NCBI GenBank assembly: GCA_001599715.1
Contig: BCHU01000002.1
Span: 124,001-188,000, forward strand
DNA length: 64,000 nt
DNA from: Phaeotremella fagi
Taxonomy: Eukaryota > Basidiomycota > Tremellomycetes > Tremellales > Phaeotremellaceae
Direction: 5' to 3'
How positions within the stretch are numbered: the first letter of the stretch is position 1; every line of letters starts with the position of its first letter. A model generated the notes under the pieces. The model did not search any database. It saw only the letters and a list, made by a program, of their open reading frames with translations, and was not told the origin of the DNA. Made by a program: the position numbers and the translations under genes. Of the stretch, positions 30,801 through 44,067 are shown in pieces.

Positions 30801-33800
30801 ATGTCAGTTGACAATCATATACCAACATCATCACCCCAACCCGCACCCCAGTCCCAAGGGACTCAACAACATTGGTCAGAAGGTGAAGATGAATTAGAGA
30901 GTGATATAATATCATCCGATTCTGAAGGTGGCGAATTTGATCCAGAGCTGGAAACTGATGATGAAGAGGATGAGGACGAAGACGAGATGGATAGTGGGAT
31001 ATCATCTTCACGGATAGTTTTGAAGATACCTGCTAGACCGAAGAAGAACACTGCTACCACTACCAAAAGTAAAACCAAAACGATCACTAAAAAAACTAGA
31101 GCTAAGAAAAAATTGTCGATCAAGATCCCATCACGTTCGGGATGGAATTTAGATTCGGATGGATCGTGTAAGTGGATGTAAAGGTTTCACAGTATCAAAA
31201 CGCTATAAGTATCTAATCCCGCTACAGCTGCACCACCCCAAACACCCCCACTAAAAGAGATACCCGACTACTTACCCAAACCCACCGAACCCAACGCAGA
31301 AGATCCCAGCGTAATAGCACTCCGAGATTCAGAAGCCGGTTCAGGCTTAATCCACAACCCCCCCAACCCCAAACAATCCCCCCAAAACAGAGAATACGAT
31401 CTTAAAATATCAGACGTGATTCGTTTCCGACAAGGTGGATATAAGGTTTCTACGTTTGAGAAGTGTTATTCGAGGGAGAGGTTTGAGGAAGGGAAGAAGG
31501 TTGAATGGTTGAGACGGGAATTGAATGATCATTCGGGGATGACGCTTAGTGAGATGGCTTGGAGACGGTTGGAGGAGGTTGGTGGGATTGGGGTTGGGAC
31601 TGGTTGGCTTTGTGGGTTGGCTAAACCGGGGGAAAAGGATTGTGAGTGGTGGTTTTGGTTTTGGGGTTGGTGTCTATGGATTGGAATCGATTGAATGGGT
31701 GCACTGGGATGGAAGACCGTTTTTGTTGGTTATAAATTTAGATTACCATTGATTCCTCACACGTATATCGGACACTTACGATGTTCGCTTTTCGTCAATT
31801 GATTAATCACTGACTCTACTCTAGCTGAAAATGGAGTCATCACTTACATCCAAAGAATACGTCTAGTCATAGCTTCATCACCAATGAAAGCCATGACTCT
31901 AAGTCAAGTAAGTAAAGTACTCCTTCTTACCTCCCACCCTGGTCCTAACTTACATATCATAGATCTACGTAGCATTCTCAGAAAGATGGCCACAATTGTT
32001 ATTGAAAAATCGAAAGTGGCAGGTAAGCACAAGTACTTGTAGGCGACATGTGGCTCTAACGAAATTCCCATTAATAGAATACTATACGACACGTCCTATC
32101 CCATCAACCATGTTTCAAGAATTTACCCAGAGATTCTAAAGATGGTGGAATTGGGAAAGGGAATTTCTGGATCGTAACCGAGATCGTAGGTTTCTCCCCC
32201 TCTTTCCTCATTCTTGTGTTGCTGACTAAAGTATTTCTGGATGAAGGCTGAAGAACGTGAGGAATTCAAAAACAAAACTCTCGATAAAGATAAGGATAAA
32301 GATAAAATTGAAACACCAATGTCAACTGCTGGTGATAAAAAGAAGAAAAGAAAGATTTCGTTGACGAATTCTTTGGGGTCTAGTGTTTATTCTAGATTTT
32401 CGGATTTGGAGAGGGAAGCTGGTGAGATTGGCGGTGGGGGTGGGACGACTCCTACGATAGGAGTTGGGGTTGGGTCTGGGTCGAGACGTTTGGATAGTGT
32501 TCCGGTTGTTTCTGGAGTTTTGGATGGTTCGAATCACACTCAGACGAAAACTCAGACGAAGATTGTTGGAAATAGTTTACCATCCTTGAAAATCCGGACG
32601 GATGTTCGGAATGCTCATTCGACTGCTCAACACCAAAACCAAAACCAAAATCTCATCCCACCTTTACAAAATCAATCTCAAGGTCACGACTTACGACCTA
32701 GTTATCTACAATCGTATTCGACTGAAACGAACACTCAATTGTTACCTCAGTATGTTAGTCAACATGATATCAATCGCCAGCAGGCTTTCTGGAAATCTGA
32801 TTCGAATTCGGGAGATCCTTCTCGTACTGGTTTAAATGGGAGGGTCGATGGACATGGAGAGGGTGGTAGATCTTTGGGTTATGCTGTTCAAACTGGTGAA
32901 CCTTATCAATCTTTTCATGGGAGTCAATATCAATATCATCAACATCAAGGTTATGATCATGATCGTTATCGGACTGGTGTTCAAGGTATCCAGATGGAAA
33001 GGAGTGGTCCGTTACATTCATCTTTCCTTAGTCCTTCAGCTTCTCAGTTACCTTTAGTCGAATACCATCAGCCTCAGCGTCAACAGCAACCACAGAACCT
33101 TCATCCGAACCCAACTCTAAACTTTACTCAAAACAATCGAAGACAACATCATAATTATCCTGAGATCAGACGATCGAGAATATCGACCCAGACTCAACGA
33201 TCGAAAGATGACGATGGTAGACCTATAATCCACCCAAACCCCAACCCCAACCCCAGCCCCAACCCCAATTCAAACCAAAGTAGAATCGATAATTTCATCA
33301 ACCCATACCCGAACCAACCACCTCATCAAACAGGTTTCATCGCAAATTCCAATCCCAACACCAGCACGAACGATAACGTTGATCCAGATGCGGGATGGAC
33401 GTCAACTCATCCTAGAGGTGTTAGGGTGGATAAACCCTCTAGTCGACGGAGTAGGAAGGTGGTGGTTCAACATCCTTCTGTCCCTGCCCCTGCCGCGGTC
33501 CCCGTCTCTTTACAACATCCTTATGGATTCAAGAGACCTGATCCAAGATTACAGTTCTCTTTTGGTGGTGGTGTTAATAATAGGAAACGACAGACTAATA
33601 GACGGAGATCATCTGTTGATCAGGATTATGGGTTTTATACCGGGAACGGGATTGGGAACACTGGTTTGACTGCCTCTGCCTCTGCTGCTTCGGGTGGACT
33701 TGGTGGATCCAACGGTAATGGATTTATTCTTGGTGGTTCTGGTTTGACTTTTGGTCAGGGGTATCAATTACACCAACAACATCAGCAGCAGTCGATACAT

Positions 33801-34044
33801 AATCAACATGTGCAACAACAACAGAGACAGCTGAGGCAGTTGGAAGAACGTCAACATCAACAGCAGCAACAGCAGCAGCAGCAGAGTCAATACGGGAGAA
33901 ACCAAAATTATCCAACTCCCATATCAGCTTTTCCAACTTCTGCTACGCCTGTTGTTGATTCCGGAATGTCACGTCAGAATTATGAACTGTATCATCAAGA
34001 ATCACAGAGAAATCTTGATAATCAGATTCTGATGAATCATTCTC

Positions 34045-34076
<32 letters not shown>

Positions 34077-34124
34077 CGGAAAGAGATGGAGGAGGATCAC
34101 AAACCTTTCGCGTTCGTACCTTGA
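30801..34124 (+). CDS. Forkhead-domain transcription factor
   Basis: Winged-helix DNA-binding regulator. ATG 30801 opens an acidic, disordered N-terminus (EDEDEDEMDSG, then KKNTATTTKSKTKTITKK). The forkhead domain, about residues 260-345, is spread over small exons: PMKAMTLSQIYVAFSERWPQ, KNRKWQNTIRHVLSHQPCF, then GKGNFWIVTEI. The helix-3 block WQNTIRHVLS corresponds to the canonical WQNSIRHSLS. The last exon (about 32248-34124) encodes 620 residues of Q/N/P-rich sequence with polyglutamine tracts, one of about a dozen CAA codons near 34040-34076 and a CAG/CAA tract near 33855-33885, plus NPNPNP repeats near 33235-33275. No FHA domain was seen, so it is not a simple Fkh2 ortholog. Introns shown by frame-restoring joins such as GGATCGT|GTAAGT. 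Confidence 0.88.
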
Positions 34125-34590
34125 TTTCTTGTTTATAGATTTATGTCAGATAGGGATAGGTAACGTACATATATATTGGGGTGCGATGGGGATATGTATG
34201 GATATATACTGGGAATGGAGATACATGTTTCGGATGATAGTTCATGATATATGCATTACACATCGAGTTGGTGTATCTGTAGGTGACTGCGGCAGGATTC
34301 CAGTGAGCATGAAGCATACGGAGAATTGCGGGATTAGACTATTTATTTAATGTTAAAGCCGCGAGACTATCGGATCTCTTATCACCGACATCAACGCCAC
34401 TTCCTTAACTGCTGGATTAGGTCTCGGGAATATAATCAAATCGCCGACCACCTCTCACCTTTTCGATTTTGACTATTGAAGTGACATTGAGTTTTTAGAC
34501 ATAGACATCAACAAAAACAACTTTGTAAGTCGAGTCAAGTCACATACAGATTATTATCATTTACCTAACAACGACATCGTCAACAGCACA
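34125..34590. other. Intergenic and 5' UTR of RPL9, 466 bp
   Basis: Contains the promoter of RPL9 and a probable intron in its 5' UTR at 34525-34586. Nothing else seen. Confidence 0.5.
34525..34586 (+). other. Probable 5' UTR intron of RPL9
   Basis: GTAAGT donor at 34525, CTAAC branch site near 34563 and CAG acceptor at 34586, four bases before the ATG at 34591. Size (62 bp) and signals fit other introns in the window. Confidence 0.6.
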
Positions 34591-35837
34591 ATGAAGGACA
34601 TCAATTCAGTCGAATCTTTAATCGTTCCAGAGGGTGTTACCGTTCAATTGAAAGCTAGAACTATCACCGTTACAGGTCCAAGAGGTACTTTGATCAAGAA
34701 AGTTGGTCATGTCCAGATTGACGTTCAATTGGTGAGTCTTGGTTCTGGTTTTGTTGTCTTGGGATTGGATTGGAGGGACGACATACGACTTTTTACATAC
34801 ACTTTGAAGATGTAATCTCTCGTTCTTTCTGGATTAAATGATTATGGACGGATTACGAATGACGGATTGGGTTTCTTCAAGATAGAGATGGAGAACTCGG
34901 ATTCAATATTGGAGAAGGGGGATTTTGATAATCGATTAAGATCTGTGGTGTTTCTTGCGAGGAAGGAATCATGGGATTGCTTTTAGGAAGTTGAGATGAT
35001 GGCTTGGGGAACAGTACTGTTCACGATTTGAAGTCACCTTTTGTCTCATGCGATTAGAGGTTGACAAGGAGAATTGTTGTATGGTCGCTGTTACACATCA
35101 TCAATCTACAAGGCTCATTTCGTTGTCGTCTTATTCTTACTGGACTTGACCTTTTTACTGGACTTGACTTTTTCTTCATCTTCATTTTACTCTCTACCAT
35201 ATCTCCATACACTCGCTAACACCGCACAGGTCAAAACTCCTAAAAACACCAAAGTAGTTTTCACCATCTGGCACGGTGGACGTAAACATGTCGCTTGTTT
35301 GAGAACTGTCAAATCACTTGTTTCAAACATGATTGAGGGTGTTACAAAGGTGAGTCTTGAATGCTTATCATCCTCTGGGAGGGAATACTGATGGATTACT
35401 CCTGTAGGGATTCTTATACAAAATGCGTCTCGTTTACGCCCATTTCCCCATCAACGCCATCCCATCCGAAGACGGTACATCAGTCCAAATCAGAAACTTC
35501 TGTATGTCAATTGCTATCGAGATCGAGGTTTACGTTTTACTAACCCAACACACAGTGGGAGAGAAGATCGTCCGTGAATGTCCAATGCTTGAAGGTGTTA
35601 AAATCTCTTTGTCAGAGGTTAAAGATGAAATCATCATTCAAGGTAACGATATCGAAAAAGTTTCCCAATCTGCTGCATCAATCACGGACAAGACTAGAGT
35701 TAAGAACAAGGATATCCGTAAATTCTTAGGTGGGTCATTTTCTTGGACATGAGATGATTTCCATACTGACACTTTTTTGTCTTTTAGACGGTGTTTACGT
35801 TTCTGAACGTGTTAACGTTGTTGTTGATGATGCTTAG
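34591..35837 (+). CDS. RPL9: 60S ribosomal protein L9 (uL6)
   Basis: Large-subunit ribosomal protein uL6. Exon 1 reads [20 protein letters not shown] and [20 protein letters not shown]; it is joined over an intron of about 490 bp to [20 protein letters not shown], then [60 protein letters not shown] and [20 protein letters not shown], ending [18 protein letters not shown] and VVVDDA. All parts of the family are present and length is about 190 residues. The first intron is about ten times longer than the window's norm and was searched for box C/D snoRNA motifs without a convincing pair. Confidence 0.97.
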
Positions 35838-36546
35838 AGGGGATAGAGTGATGAGGAAGGAGGGAAGACTGGGGTTTCTTTCATATTTACGTCTATAGGA
35901 TGATGTAACACATATTTCAACGTTTGTGAGATGAGAACTGATGACTGACTGCGAGGGAGAAGGAGAAATCTATAAATATAAATTGGACATGGGCTGGATT
36001 GGATTGTTGCATCGGTGATAGATCGGAGACGGTGGCGGACACGGAGTCGGTGAGGGTGAGGGCGAGGGCAAGGGTGGGGGATCGGAGTGACGGTGATGAT
36101 CTAGACTAAGGAATGAGTGATTAAACAATGCGTGCCAATTTGCCAAGGCTTAGCCTGGGTTGTGACAGAAGAAAGGAGAGAGAGAGGGAGGGGGGGGGGG
36201 GGGGGGAAGGTGCCAAGTTGAAGAAGTTGAATTGAATTCTCTTGGCGTACGTTGCGCGAATTAACATCTCACCATACATTTCATTTTTACCAAGTAATTA
36301 TTCTTTGTACACCAAGACATTTTCATTAAGATCTTAACAGGGGATAGAAGACAAGAAGTATGACAGAGGACTATTAAACGAAAGAAGAGATATACATATA
36401 CACAACATCCTTCTATAGCACAGCTTTTGGTCGATCACCGTACGATACAATCGATACAATCGGTACTTATATAACAAAGACAACGTCGACGTCAACAACT
36501 TCTCTTCTCTTCTCGCCACTTGTCATTAACACCATTCCCCTCCACT
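35838..36546. other. Intergenic with G-rich tracts, 709 bp
   Basis: Promoter region of PMC1. Plus-strand G-rich segments at about 36025-36085 (GGTGAGGG-type repeats) and a run of 17 G at 36190-36206. Confidence 0.6.
36190..36206 (+). repeat. Homopolymer, 17 G
   Basis: Uninterrupted G run, preceded by GAGAGAGGGA. Such runs can form G-quadruplexes and are prone to length error in sequencing. Confidence 0.8.
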
Positions 36547-39500
36547 ATGGTATCCCCACCACCTCTGATAATAACAACAGATTTGGATCTAGATCCATCA
36601 CCAGCAACTCCGTCACCTTTACCAAATGAATCACAACACGCACAACAACATCAACAACCTCCATTCCAACTTTCCACACCACCACGTAGAGGATCTGAAC
36701 CTCATTCACAATTAATCCCCAACATCGATAACACTCATCTATCCCCTCATAATCATAACCAACCGCATACGCAATCACAATCACAATCACATTCCCTACC
36801 ATCACCGTCACCATCCTCATCAACTCTCACGCCACCTTCACCAACTCTAACCAACACATCTTCAGTTCATTTCACCGATGAAATCCCTACTCCTATAACT
36901 CCAACTGGACCCCAAGGAAATCCTCATGGCGATCAACAAGAAACTTTGAAATCCCCTCAAGGTCAATCACCGAATGGCCATAAGAGAGGTTGGTCGATTG
37001 CGACCTGGTCATCTGAATCTGGAACAGAAAGTGGGATCCCTCATTCAGTAGATCAAAATCATACAGCACTAAGTCCGACAACAACCCAAAATACCGATCG
37101 AATGAATAAGAAGGATTCTAAGAAAGATGAGAAAGGGAAAGAGAAGGAAATTCAATCGGCTCATCTGGATCCTGAAAAGGATTTAACTGATCCGACACCG
37201 TTCAAAGAGAAACCATCAAGATTGGCCATGTTGGTCGATCCGAAATCTTTGGATGATTTGGAAAAGATCGGTGGGATCGATGGCTTACTTGATGGTTTGG
37301 GTGTCGATGGGGTTAAAGGTTTATCGGTCGGGACTGATGAAGGTTCGGTTGAAGTCGGGGATGCTAGACATGGATCTGAGAATTCTGAGAAAAATGGACA
37401 ACAATGGAAAGCTTCTTTGGAACAACGTAGAAATATCTATGGTAGGAATGAATTACCTGTAAGAAAGGGGAAGAGTTTGTTGCAGTTCATGTGGATTGCT
37501 TTCAAGGATAAAATCTTGGTAGGTCCTATCGATCAATAATTATACGAGTCTGACTAATCACACTTTTCAGATCCTTCTATCCGTCGCTGCTGTCGTTTCA
37601 CTTGCTCTTGGTCTCTATCAAGATCTGGGGACACCACCTGAAATAGTTTTTTCAGCCGAATGTCCCAATGGATGTGAAGCACCTAGATTAGATTGGGTCG
37701 AAGGTGTGGCAATCGTCGTTGCCATTATCATTGTCGTTGGTGTAGGTTCATTAAACGATTGGCATTCACAACAACAATTCACCAAATTAAACGCTCAACG
37801 TGATGATAGAACAGTGAAAGCTATCAGAGGTGGTAAAGAAATGGTCATCAATACCAAAGATCTAGTAGTCGGTGACATATGTTTACTCGAACCTGGTGAA
37901 GTCTTACCCGTCGATGGAGTTTTCCTCAGAGGTCATAACGTCAGATGCGACGAATCAGGCGCTACAGGTGAAAGTGACGCCGTGAAAAAATTCACTTATC
38001 AAGATTGTATCTCTGAGAGAGACGAATTGAAGAACGGTCAAAGGGGTAAACGCGATTGTTTCTTGATCTCTGGAGCAAAAGTTTTGGAAGGTGTTGGTGA
38101 ATACGTCGTTATCTCTGTTGGAACTAATAGTTTCCATGGTAGAATTTTAATGGGTAAGTGATGACCTTTGGGATTGGATCAAGACTAATTCTTTATCACA
38201 GCTATGCAGGGAGATACGGAATCTACACCACTTCAAATAAAACTTAATCATTTAGCTGAACTTATCGCTAAAGGTGGTGCTGGTGCTGGTGCACTTTTGT
38301 TTGTCGCTTTGATGATCAGGTTCTTTGTGCAATTGAAAACTATTCCTGACAGGTGTGTTACTTAATGATGTCAACGTTGACCTTAACTAATGTATTCTAG
38401 ATCCGCCAACGACAAAGCTCAAGCTTTCATTCAAAATCTGATCATTGCTGTTACTTTGATCGTCGCATCCGTACCAGAAGGTTTACCACTTGCTGTCACT
38501 CTAGCTTTAGCTTTCGCTACCAAGGGAATGACCAAGAACAATCTTCTCGTTCGTGTTCTGGCTGCTTGTGAAACTATGGCCAACGCTACTGTTGTTTGTA
38601 CCGATAAAACTGGTATGTGTCCTTGTGATCTTGATCTTGGAGGGTAGCGATTAACAATTTGATAGGTACTTTGACAACCAACGTCATGTCAGTCGTAGCA
38701 GGATCTATCGGTGTTCATGGGAAATTCGTCAAAGATCTCAAAGGCAACAGCGCACGTAACAACTCTGAAGACGACCAACAAGATTTCGCCTTCGATTCAC
38801 AAGAGATCAATCAAAACGTTTCAAAAGATTTACAAACCATTTTCAACGAGGCTATCTGTATCAATTCGACCGCTTTCGAAGATAAAGATGAAGATGGGAA
38901 TCTGGATTTTGTTGGTTCGAAAACTGAAACTGCTTTGTTGAGGTTTGCCAAAGAACTTGGTTGGGATGATTATAAGAAAACAAGAGATTCGGCGACGGTT
39001 CTTCAAATGATACCTTTCAGTTCGGAACTTAAAGCCATGGGTGTGGTTGTTAAACATGGAAACGGTGCTAGATTATACGTTAAAGGTGCAAGTGAAATTC
39101 TTACGAAGAATTGTACGACTCATATTCAAGTCACGAAGGAATCACAATCGGAATCATCAATCAAAACAGCGGAGATCACTTCTGAAGTTATGGAAAATAT
39201 CTCAAAGACTATTGTCTTCTACGCTAATCAGACGTTACGAACTATCGCTTTATGTTATAGGGATTTCGAAAGCTGGCCACCGTCTGGTACTGGTGGTGAA
39301 TCGGAGGATATTCCTTTTGAAACACTTTCGAAAGAATTGACTTTGATCGCTGTTACTGGTATTGAAGATCCTCTTCGACCTGGTGTCAAAGAGGCTGTTT
39401 TGGAATGTCAACGTGCTGGTGTTAGTGTGAAGATGTGTACAGGTGACAACGTACTCACTGCTAGGTATGTATCATTATCTACACATCGACATAATCCTAA

Positions 39501-41379
39501 CATCTCACTAGATCAATCTCAAACCAATGTGGTATCTTCACCGCAGGCGGTATCGTCATGGAAGGTCCTGTGTTCCGTAAAGTAAGTCAAAGTCAAAACT
39601 CATAGACTTATCACTGACACCCCAAAGTTATCCGACGCAGATCGTCTAGCCGTCGTACCTAGATTACAAATCCTAGCGCGTTCTTCACCAGAGGATAAAC
39701 GTTTACTCGTCAAGACTCTGAAATCGATGGGCGAGGTCGTCGGGGTTACCGGAGATGGAACGAATGATGGTCCAGCTTTGAAATTGGCTAATGTCGGTTT
39801 CGCAATGGGTATCGCGTAAGTTTTCATCTCTGCGCTGAATTACTGGAACTTGCTGAAACCTAATTGCTTGATTAGCGGTACTGAGGTTGCGAAAACTGCT
39901 TCAGATATCATTTTGATGGACGATTCATTCTCCAATATCGTTCTTGCTATCATGTGGGGTAGAGCTGTTAATGATTCAGTCAGGAAATTCGTTCAATTCC
40001 AACTTTCGTATGTTGATCCTGGTTTTATGGACGAATTGACACTGATATATCTATGATTTAGTGTTAACGTCACCGCTGTTATTATTGTCTTCGTTTCGGC
40101 TGTTGCTTCAACTTCAGAATCATCTGTTTTGACAGCTGTTCAACTTCTTTGGGTTAATTTGTATGTCCTCAATCATTGGTTGATGTGCAATGCTGATACA
40201 AATATTCAGGATCATGGACACCTTCGCTGCATTAGCTCTCGCTACTGATCCAGCTACTCGATCGTCATTAGATCGTAAACCTGATAAGAAAACTGCACCA
40301 CTCATCAACACCGATATGATGAAGATGATCATCATTCAAGCTGTTTATCAAACCATCGTTTGTCTCGTTCTTCATTTTGCTGGTTTATCCATCCTCAACG
40401 AGGAGAGTAATACCAATAACGACGCTGAGCTTGCTGCTTTGGTTTTCAACGTTTTTGTCATGTGTCAAATTTGTGAGTTTGATGGGTATTGATTTAGTGG
40501 GATTGCATCGTTAACGTTACCTTTTAGTCAATTTATTCAATTGTAGAAGACTTGACAGGAAACTTAACATCTTTGAAGGGTTTTTCAAGAATCGTTGGCT
40601 TATGCTTATTTTCTTTATCAGTAAGTGGTAGCTGTCGCACAACGTAAGTTGATCAAGCTAACATCCATACAGTGGTCGCTGGTCAGATCATCATCATAGA
40701 AGTTGGAGGTGCAGCCTTCCAAGTAACCCGTCTCGGAGGTCGAGATTGGGGAATCTCAATAGTCATCGGTTTCCTCTCCATCCCATTAGGAGTGATAGTC
40801 CGCTTAATCCCAACCCAACCAATCGAGAATTTCCTCATCAAATGTAAAATACTCAAAGATCCCAACGATTTACCAACCGTTTCACCTGATGCTGAAGAAT
40901 CCAACGAAAGGAATCAATACGAATACAACCCGGCTTTGTCAAAGGTTAAAGATAATTTATCTACTTATGCCAACATCCGTGGTGGTCGATTGAGAGCTTC
41001 AAGCTTTGTCGCGAAATCTAGAAGTGCTAGATTGAGAGATGCCGATATTCAATTACCATCTTTGTTGACTATGGTACCTTCGTTGATTGCTGGTACTGTC
41101 GGGTAAGTCTTTTGCTTTCAACTTGCAATCTAGTAACTGATTTGGTGGAATAGCGCCGGAGCCCATTGGGTATCTTCGTCTAACGCTTTAGGCTTGGATT
41201 CTAATCAAGATCTCAGTTCTGCCAATCAAAATCAAAATCAAAATTCGAATGCTTCAGGTAACGAATCTATGAACGGTAAAATCCAGTTACATCCTGATAC
41301 AGATCCAAATGATCCTTTGTATAAAAGATTCGGGATTTCACCTCAAATGGGAAACGAAAGTGATCAATCACCTGTATAA
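36547..41379 (+). CDS. PMC1: Vacuolar/plasma-membrane Ca2+-transporting P-type ATPase (Pmc1)
   Basis: PMCA-type P2B calcium pump that sequesters cytosolic Ca2+, in yeasts in the vacuole. ATG 36547 begins a long disordered N-terminus (about 270 residues, S/P/T/H-rich) before the folded part ([20 protein letters not shown]). Actuator motif [13 protein letters not shown]4 motif [20 protein letters not shown], phosphorylation site [17 protein letters not shown] (the intron splits DKTG and T), nucleotide site around [13 protein letters not shown] and hinge [20 protein letters not shown] are all intact. [12 protein letters not shown] after a splice at GCTAG is diagnostic for PMCA. C-terminal membrane spans M7-M10 occur at 40080-40830. 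About eleven introns. A short C-tail without an obvious calmodulin site. The CDS start with TTG upstream was rejected. Confidence 0.95.
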
Positions 41380-41746
41380 GGGGGTTGTCTGATTTTGTTC
41401 AAGATAATGCTGTGTATTAAGTTTTTTCTGGTTCTGGTTGATTTCTTTTCATTGTCATAGATCTCTATTTTTCTATACCACTTCTCATTCTCGTAGATAC
41501 AATACTTGTCAAAACCAAAAAAGGGGGTTTTTAGACTTTTCATCAAAACAAATGGAGAGGGAGAGATTGGTTTGTAGATTATCTGTAATTGGTGTATAAA
41601 ATGTAGATACATGTATACCTTTTCTTGTCAGATAGGTGGCTCAATCCATTGCTGTCATGATATGTATCCAAAAGATAAGAGTTTTTTGAACTACCAGAGT
41701 ACTGATCATGTAAGAATCCTGATTTCAGAACGAAACTCCTAAATTT
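41380..41746. other. Convergent intergenic, 367 bp
   Basis: 3' flanks of PMC1 and of the minus-strand Bre2 gene. AT-rich, no other feature seen. Confidence 0.5.
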
Positions 41747-43811
41747 CTACCATTGGACACCACCCTCCTGATCTTCATTCTCTTCTTTCACTTCAATGAC
41801 TGGATCCCGATCTTCATCTACATCCATAGAACCATCGAGTTCAGACGGAACCATTGAATCCAATCTCGATCCAACCGAATATCCCCTCGAATAAATTTCA
41901 CCCTCACCTTCACCGTCAACGTCGAACGACGTAGGTGAAGAAGCCGATATTGATATGTTGTTATCTACCAGATCGAAATTGACAGGTAGAGGTGTACCGG
42001 TCGTCGAAACGTCTTCAAACGTAGGTGTAGAATCTGATAGAGGGGTATGTAGACTTTTCTTACGTTTATCAACCACACTATGATTTTTAGGTTTTCTTCC
42101 TCTCTTATTAGTAGTCCCCACCCCACCTCTGATGGGTAAACTACCGTTCTCCAATCGTTCCCTATAATTCTTTTTTCTCAATTCGTTAATCTCAAATTCC
42201 TTCTTCATCCGTTCAATCTCCCTCTTCTCTTCCATCTCGTCAATCCCAATTTCCTCTTGACGGAATTCAGCCCATCGTTCATGTAACCCTTTGACGTTTT
42301 CGTCGAGATCGAGTGATTGAGGTGAATGAATGAAATCAGGTCCGAAATTACATTTCATTTTGCCTTTACCGAAACATGAGATCATGGGGTAATAACCTAA
42401 CGTTCCGTCGTCGTGTAAGATTTCTTTATCTGATTCCAGGGGGTTGGAGAGATCTTTTCTTTTCTTGTCGGATGACGTGAGATTGGGAATGGGTGGGATT
42501 GGGGTGAAATCGTATAAATCGTTGAAGGCTTCGCCTAAAGGTTCACCGTTGATGAAGAAACTTATACTGGATCCAGATAGCTTTTTGAGTGGTCGGGCAA
42601 TAGGTTCAACATCTATATTTTTCGTGGTGGGTTTCGTCTTTTTTGTGTTTTTAGTCGTAGCACCCTTCTTCTCTTTGTTACCGCCATTCTTGAGCGTTTT
42701 ATCGCCGTTCCCGTCATTCTCTTTACCGGAACCTTCAGCAATAGCAGCTTTAGCTGCTGCTTCACCTTTCCCTTCTCTATCCACCAAAGCGTCCATTTCT
42801 TTGGCCGGTGTGTATTCAGTGTATTCGAAATAATTCTGTCCTCTGTAGAAGAATTGTCTTCGTTTCCTTTTGATATAAGCTGGATCTTTTTCATCAATGT
42901 CCTCTGGTTTGGGTCTTTGAGGTAAAGTTATCAAACATCCTATCACATCCCCTGTAGCGAATCCTTTACCGTACGGTTTAGGTCTTGACAGAGTGACCTT
43001 TTCACCGTTTGTATCCCTAATTCCATAGGAATAAGCATCAACACCCACAGGTGCGTCTAAATTCGATTCCCTTCTTCCCCAGCCAATTCGGACGTGAGCG
43101 TTACCGTGATCACCACCCGTTCCACCTCCTGCACCGGCCATTCCGTTACCTCTCACGATCTTTACTTCATAATACCAACTTCCTTCTCTTACAGATACAT
43201 TGGTTCTGACCGTTCTGAATCCTCTATCCGCTGATGCTGTTAATCCATCGACTGAGAGTCGGAGGAATGGTGATCGATCCCCCCATGATAGATGAACCGG
43301 CGGTGAGATCCCGGCTGAAGGTCCAGGTAGAGTTCGAAAGAATGGAAACAAAGGGTCGGGAGAGATTTCAGGTGAGAACGTACACGGTAGGTATCGGTAT
43401 CCTGAATATCGTTCAGAGTCACATTCAATTACTGATAGTCATTAACTTACCAGTCTTCTGAGGAACGTCAGTCCACAAAAAACACTCGTCTCCAAATTGT
43501 GTACCGTCTCCACTGCCAACAACAAGTGTAGCTGGTTTTGATTCAATCTGTATCTCTCGAGATTGGGATTGAGGTTGAGGTGTTGAAGATGGAATAGAAT
43601 TCGGGACTGGAGTTACGCTCGAAGTTCGTGGACGTGATGGACCTGCGTTGGCGTTTGATGAAATTTCGTCATTGATTGGTTGACCTATGGGCGAAGCTGG
43701 ATTTGAAGGGATGATTGAAGAGTAGTTATGAGGTGTTGATGTTGATATCGGTGCTGGAGTAGATGAAGTGGATGATGAGTTGGACGGTGAAACCAGTCTT
43801 TTCAAAGACAT
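41747..43811 (-). CDS. BRE2: COMPASS subunit Bre2/Ash2L-like, SPRY domain
   Basis: Subunit of the Set1 complex that methylates histone H3 lysine 4. ATG 43811 starts MSLKRLVSPSNSSSTSSTPA, a disordered region, then DECFLWTDVPQKTG|YRYLP across the only intron (about 43340-43445). The split SPRY domain then reads LHLSWGDRSPFLRLSVDG-type sequence (here VHLSWGDRSPFLRLS), GFRTVRTNVSVREGSWYYEV, HVRIGWGRRESNLDAPVGVD and SYGIRDTNGEKVTLSRPKPY. A K/T/E-rich insert of about 60 residues separates it from the last strands KLSGSSISFFINGEPLGEAF and YPMISCFGKGKMKCNFGPDF, the usual Bre2 pattern. The C-terminal 180 residues are charged and disordered. The PHD/WH module of animal Ash2L is absent, as in yeast. Confidence 0.93.
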
Positions 43812-44067
43812 TATTGTGATGTGTTGAAATTGAGAGAGGATACTTAGATATGGGCATTCAACTGCGATCCACGTGGCACAACGACCACGGAGATTTGGAG
43901 CCCCATACGTCCGAATTGCGGTGAATATTCGGAGTATATCGGTTAATACGGGAAACGTTCCGAGGTGCATAAATGGTTCTTTGATCTCTCATCTCTGTTT
44001 TCCTTTTCCTTTTCTTTTCCTTCTCTATCTTTTTCTTCTTCTTCCTTCTTTTCATTCACCTTTCACA

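Noticed and set aside
34990..35005. Box C-like ATGATGG inside the RPL9 first intron as a snoRNA
   Set aside because: Not a perfect C box, and no D box or terminal stem at proper distance.
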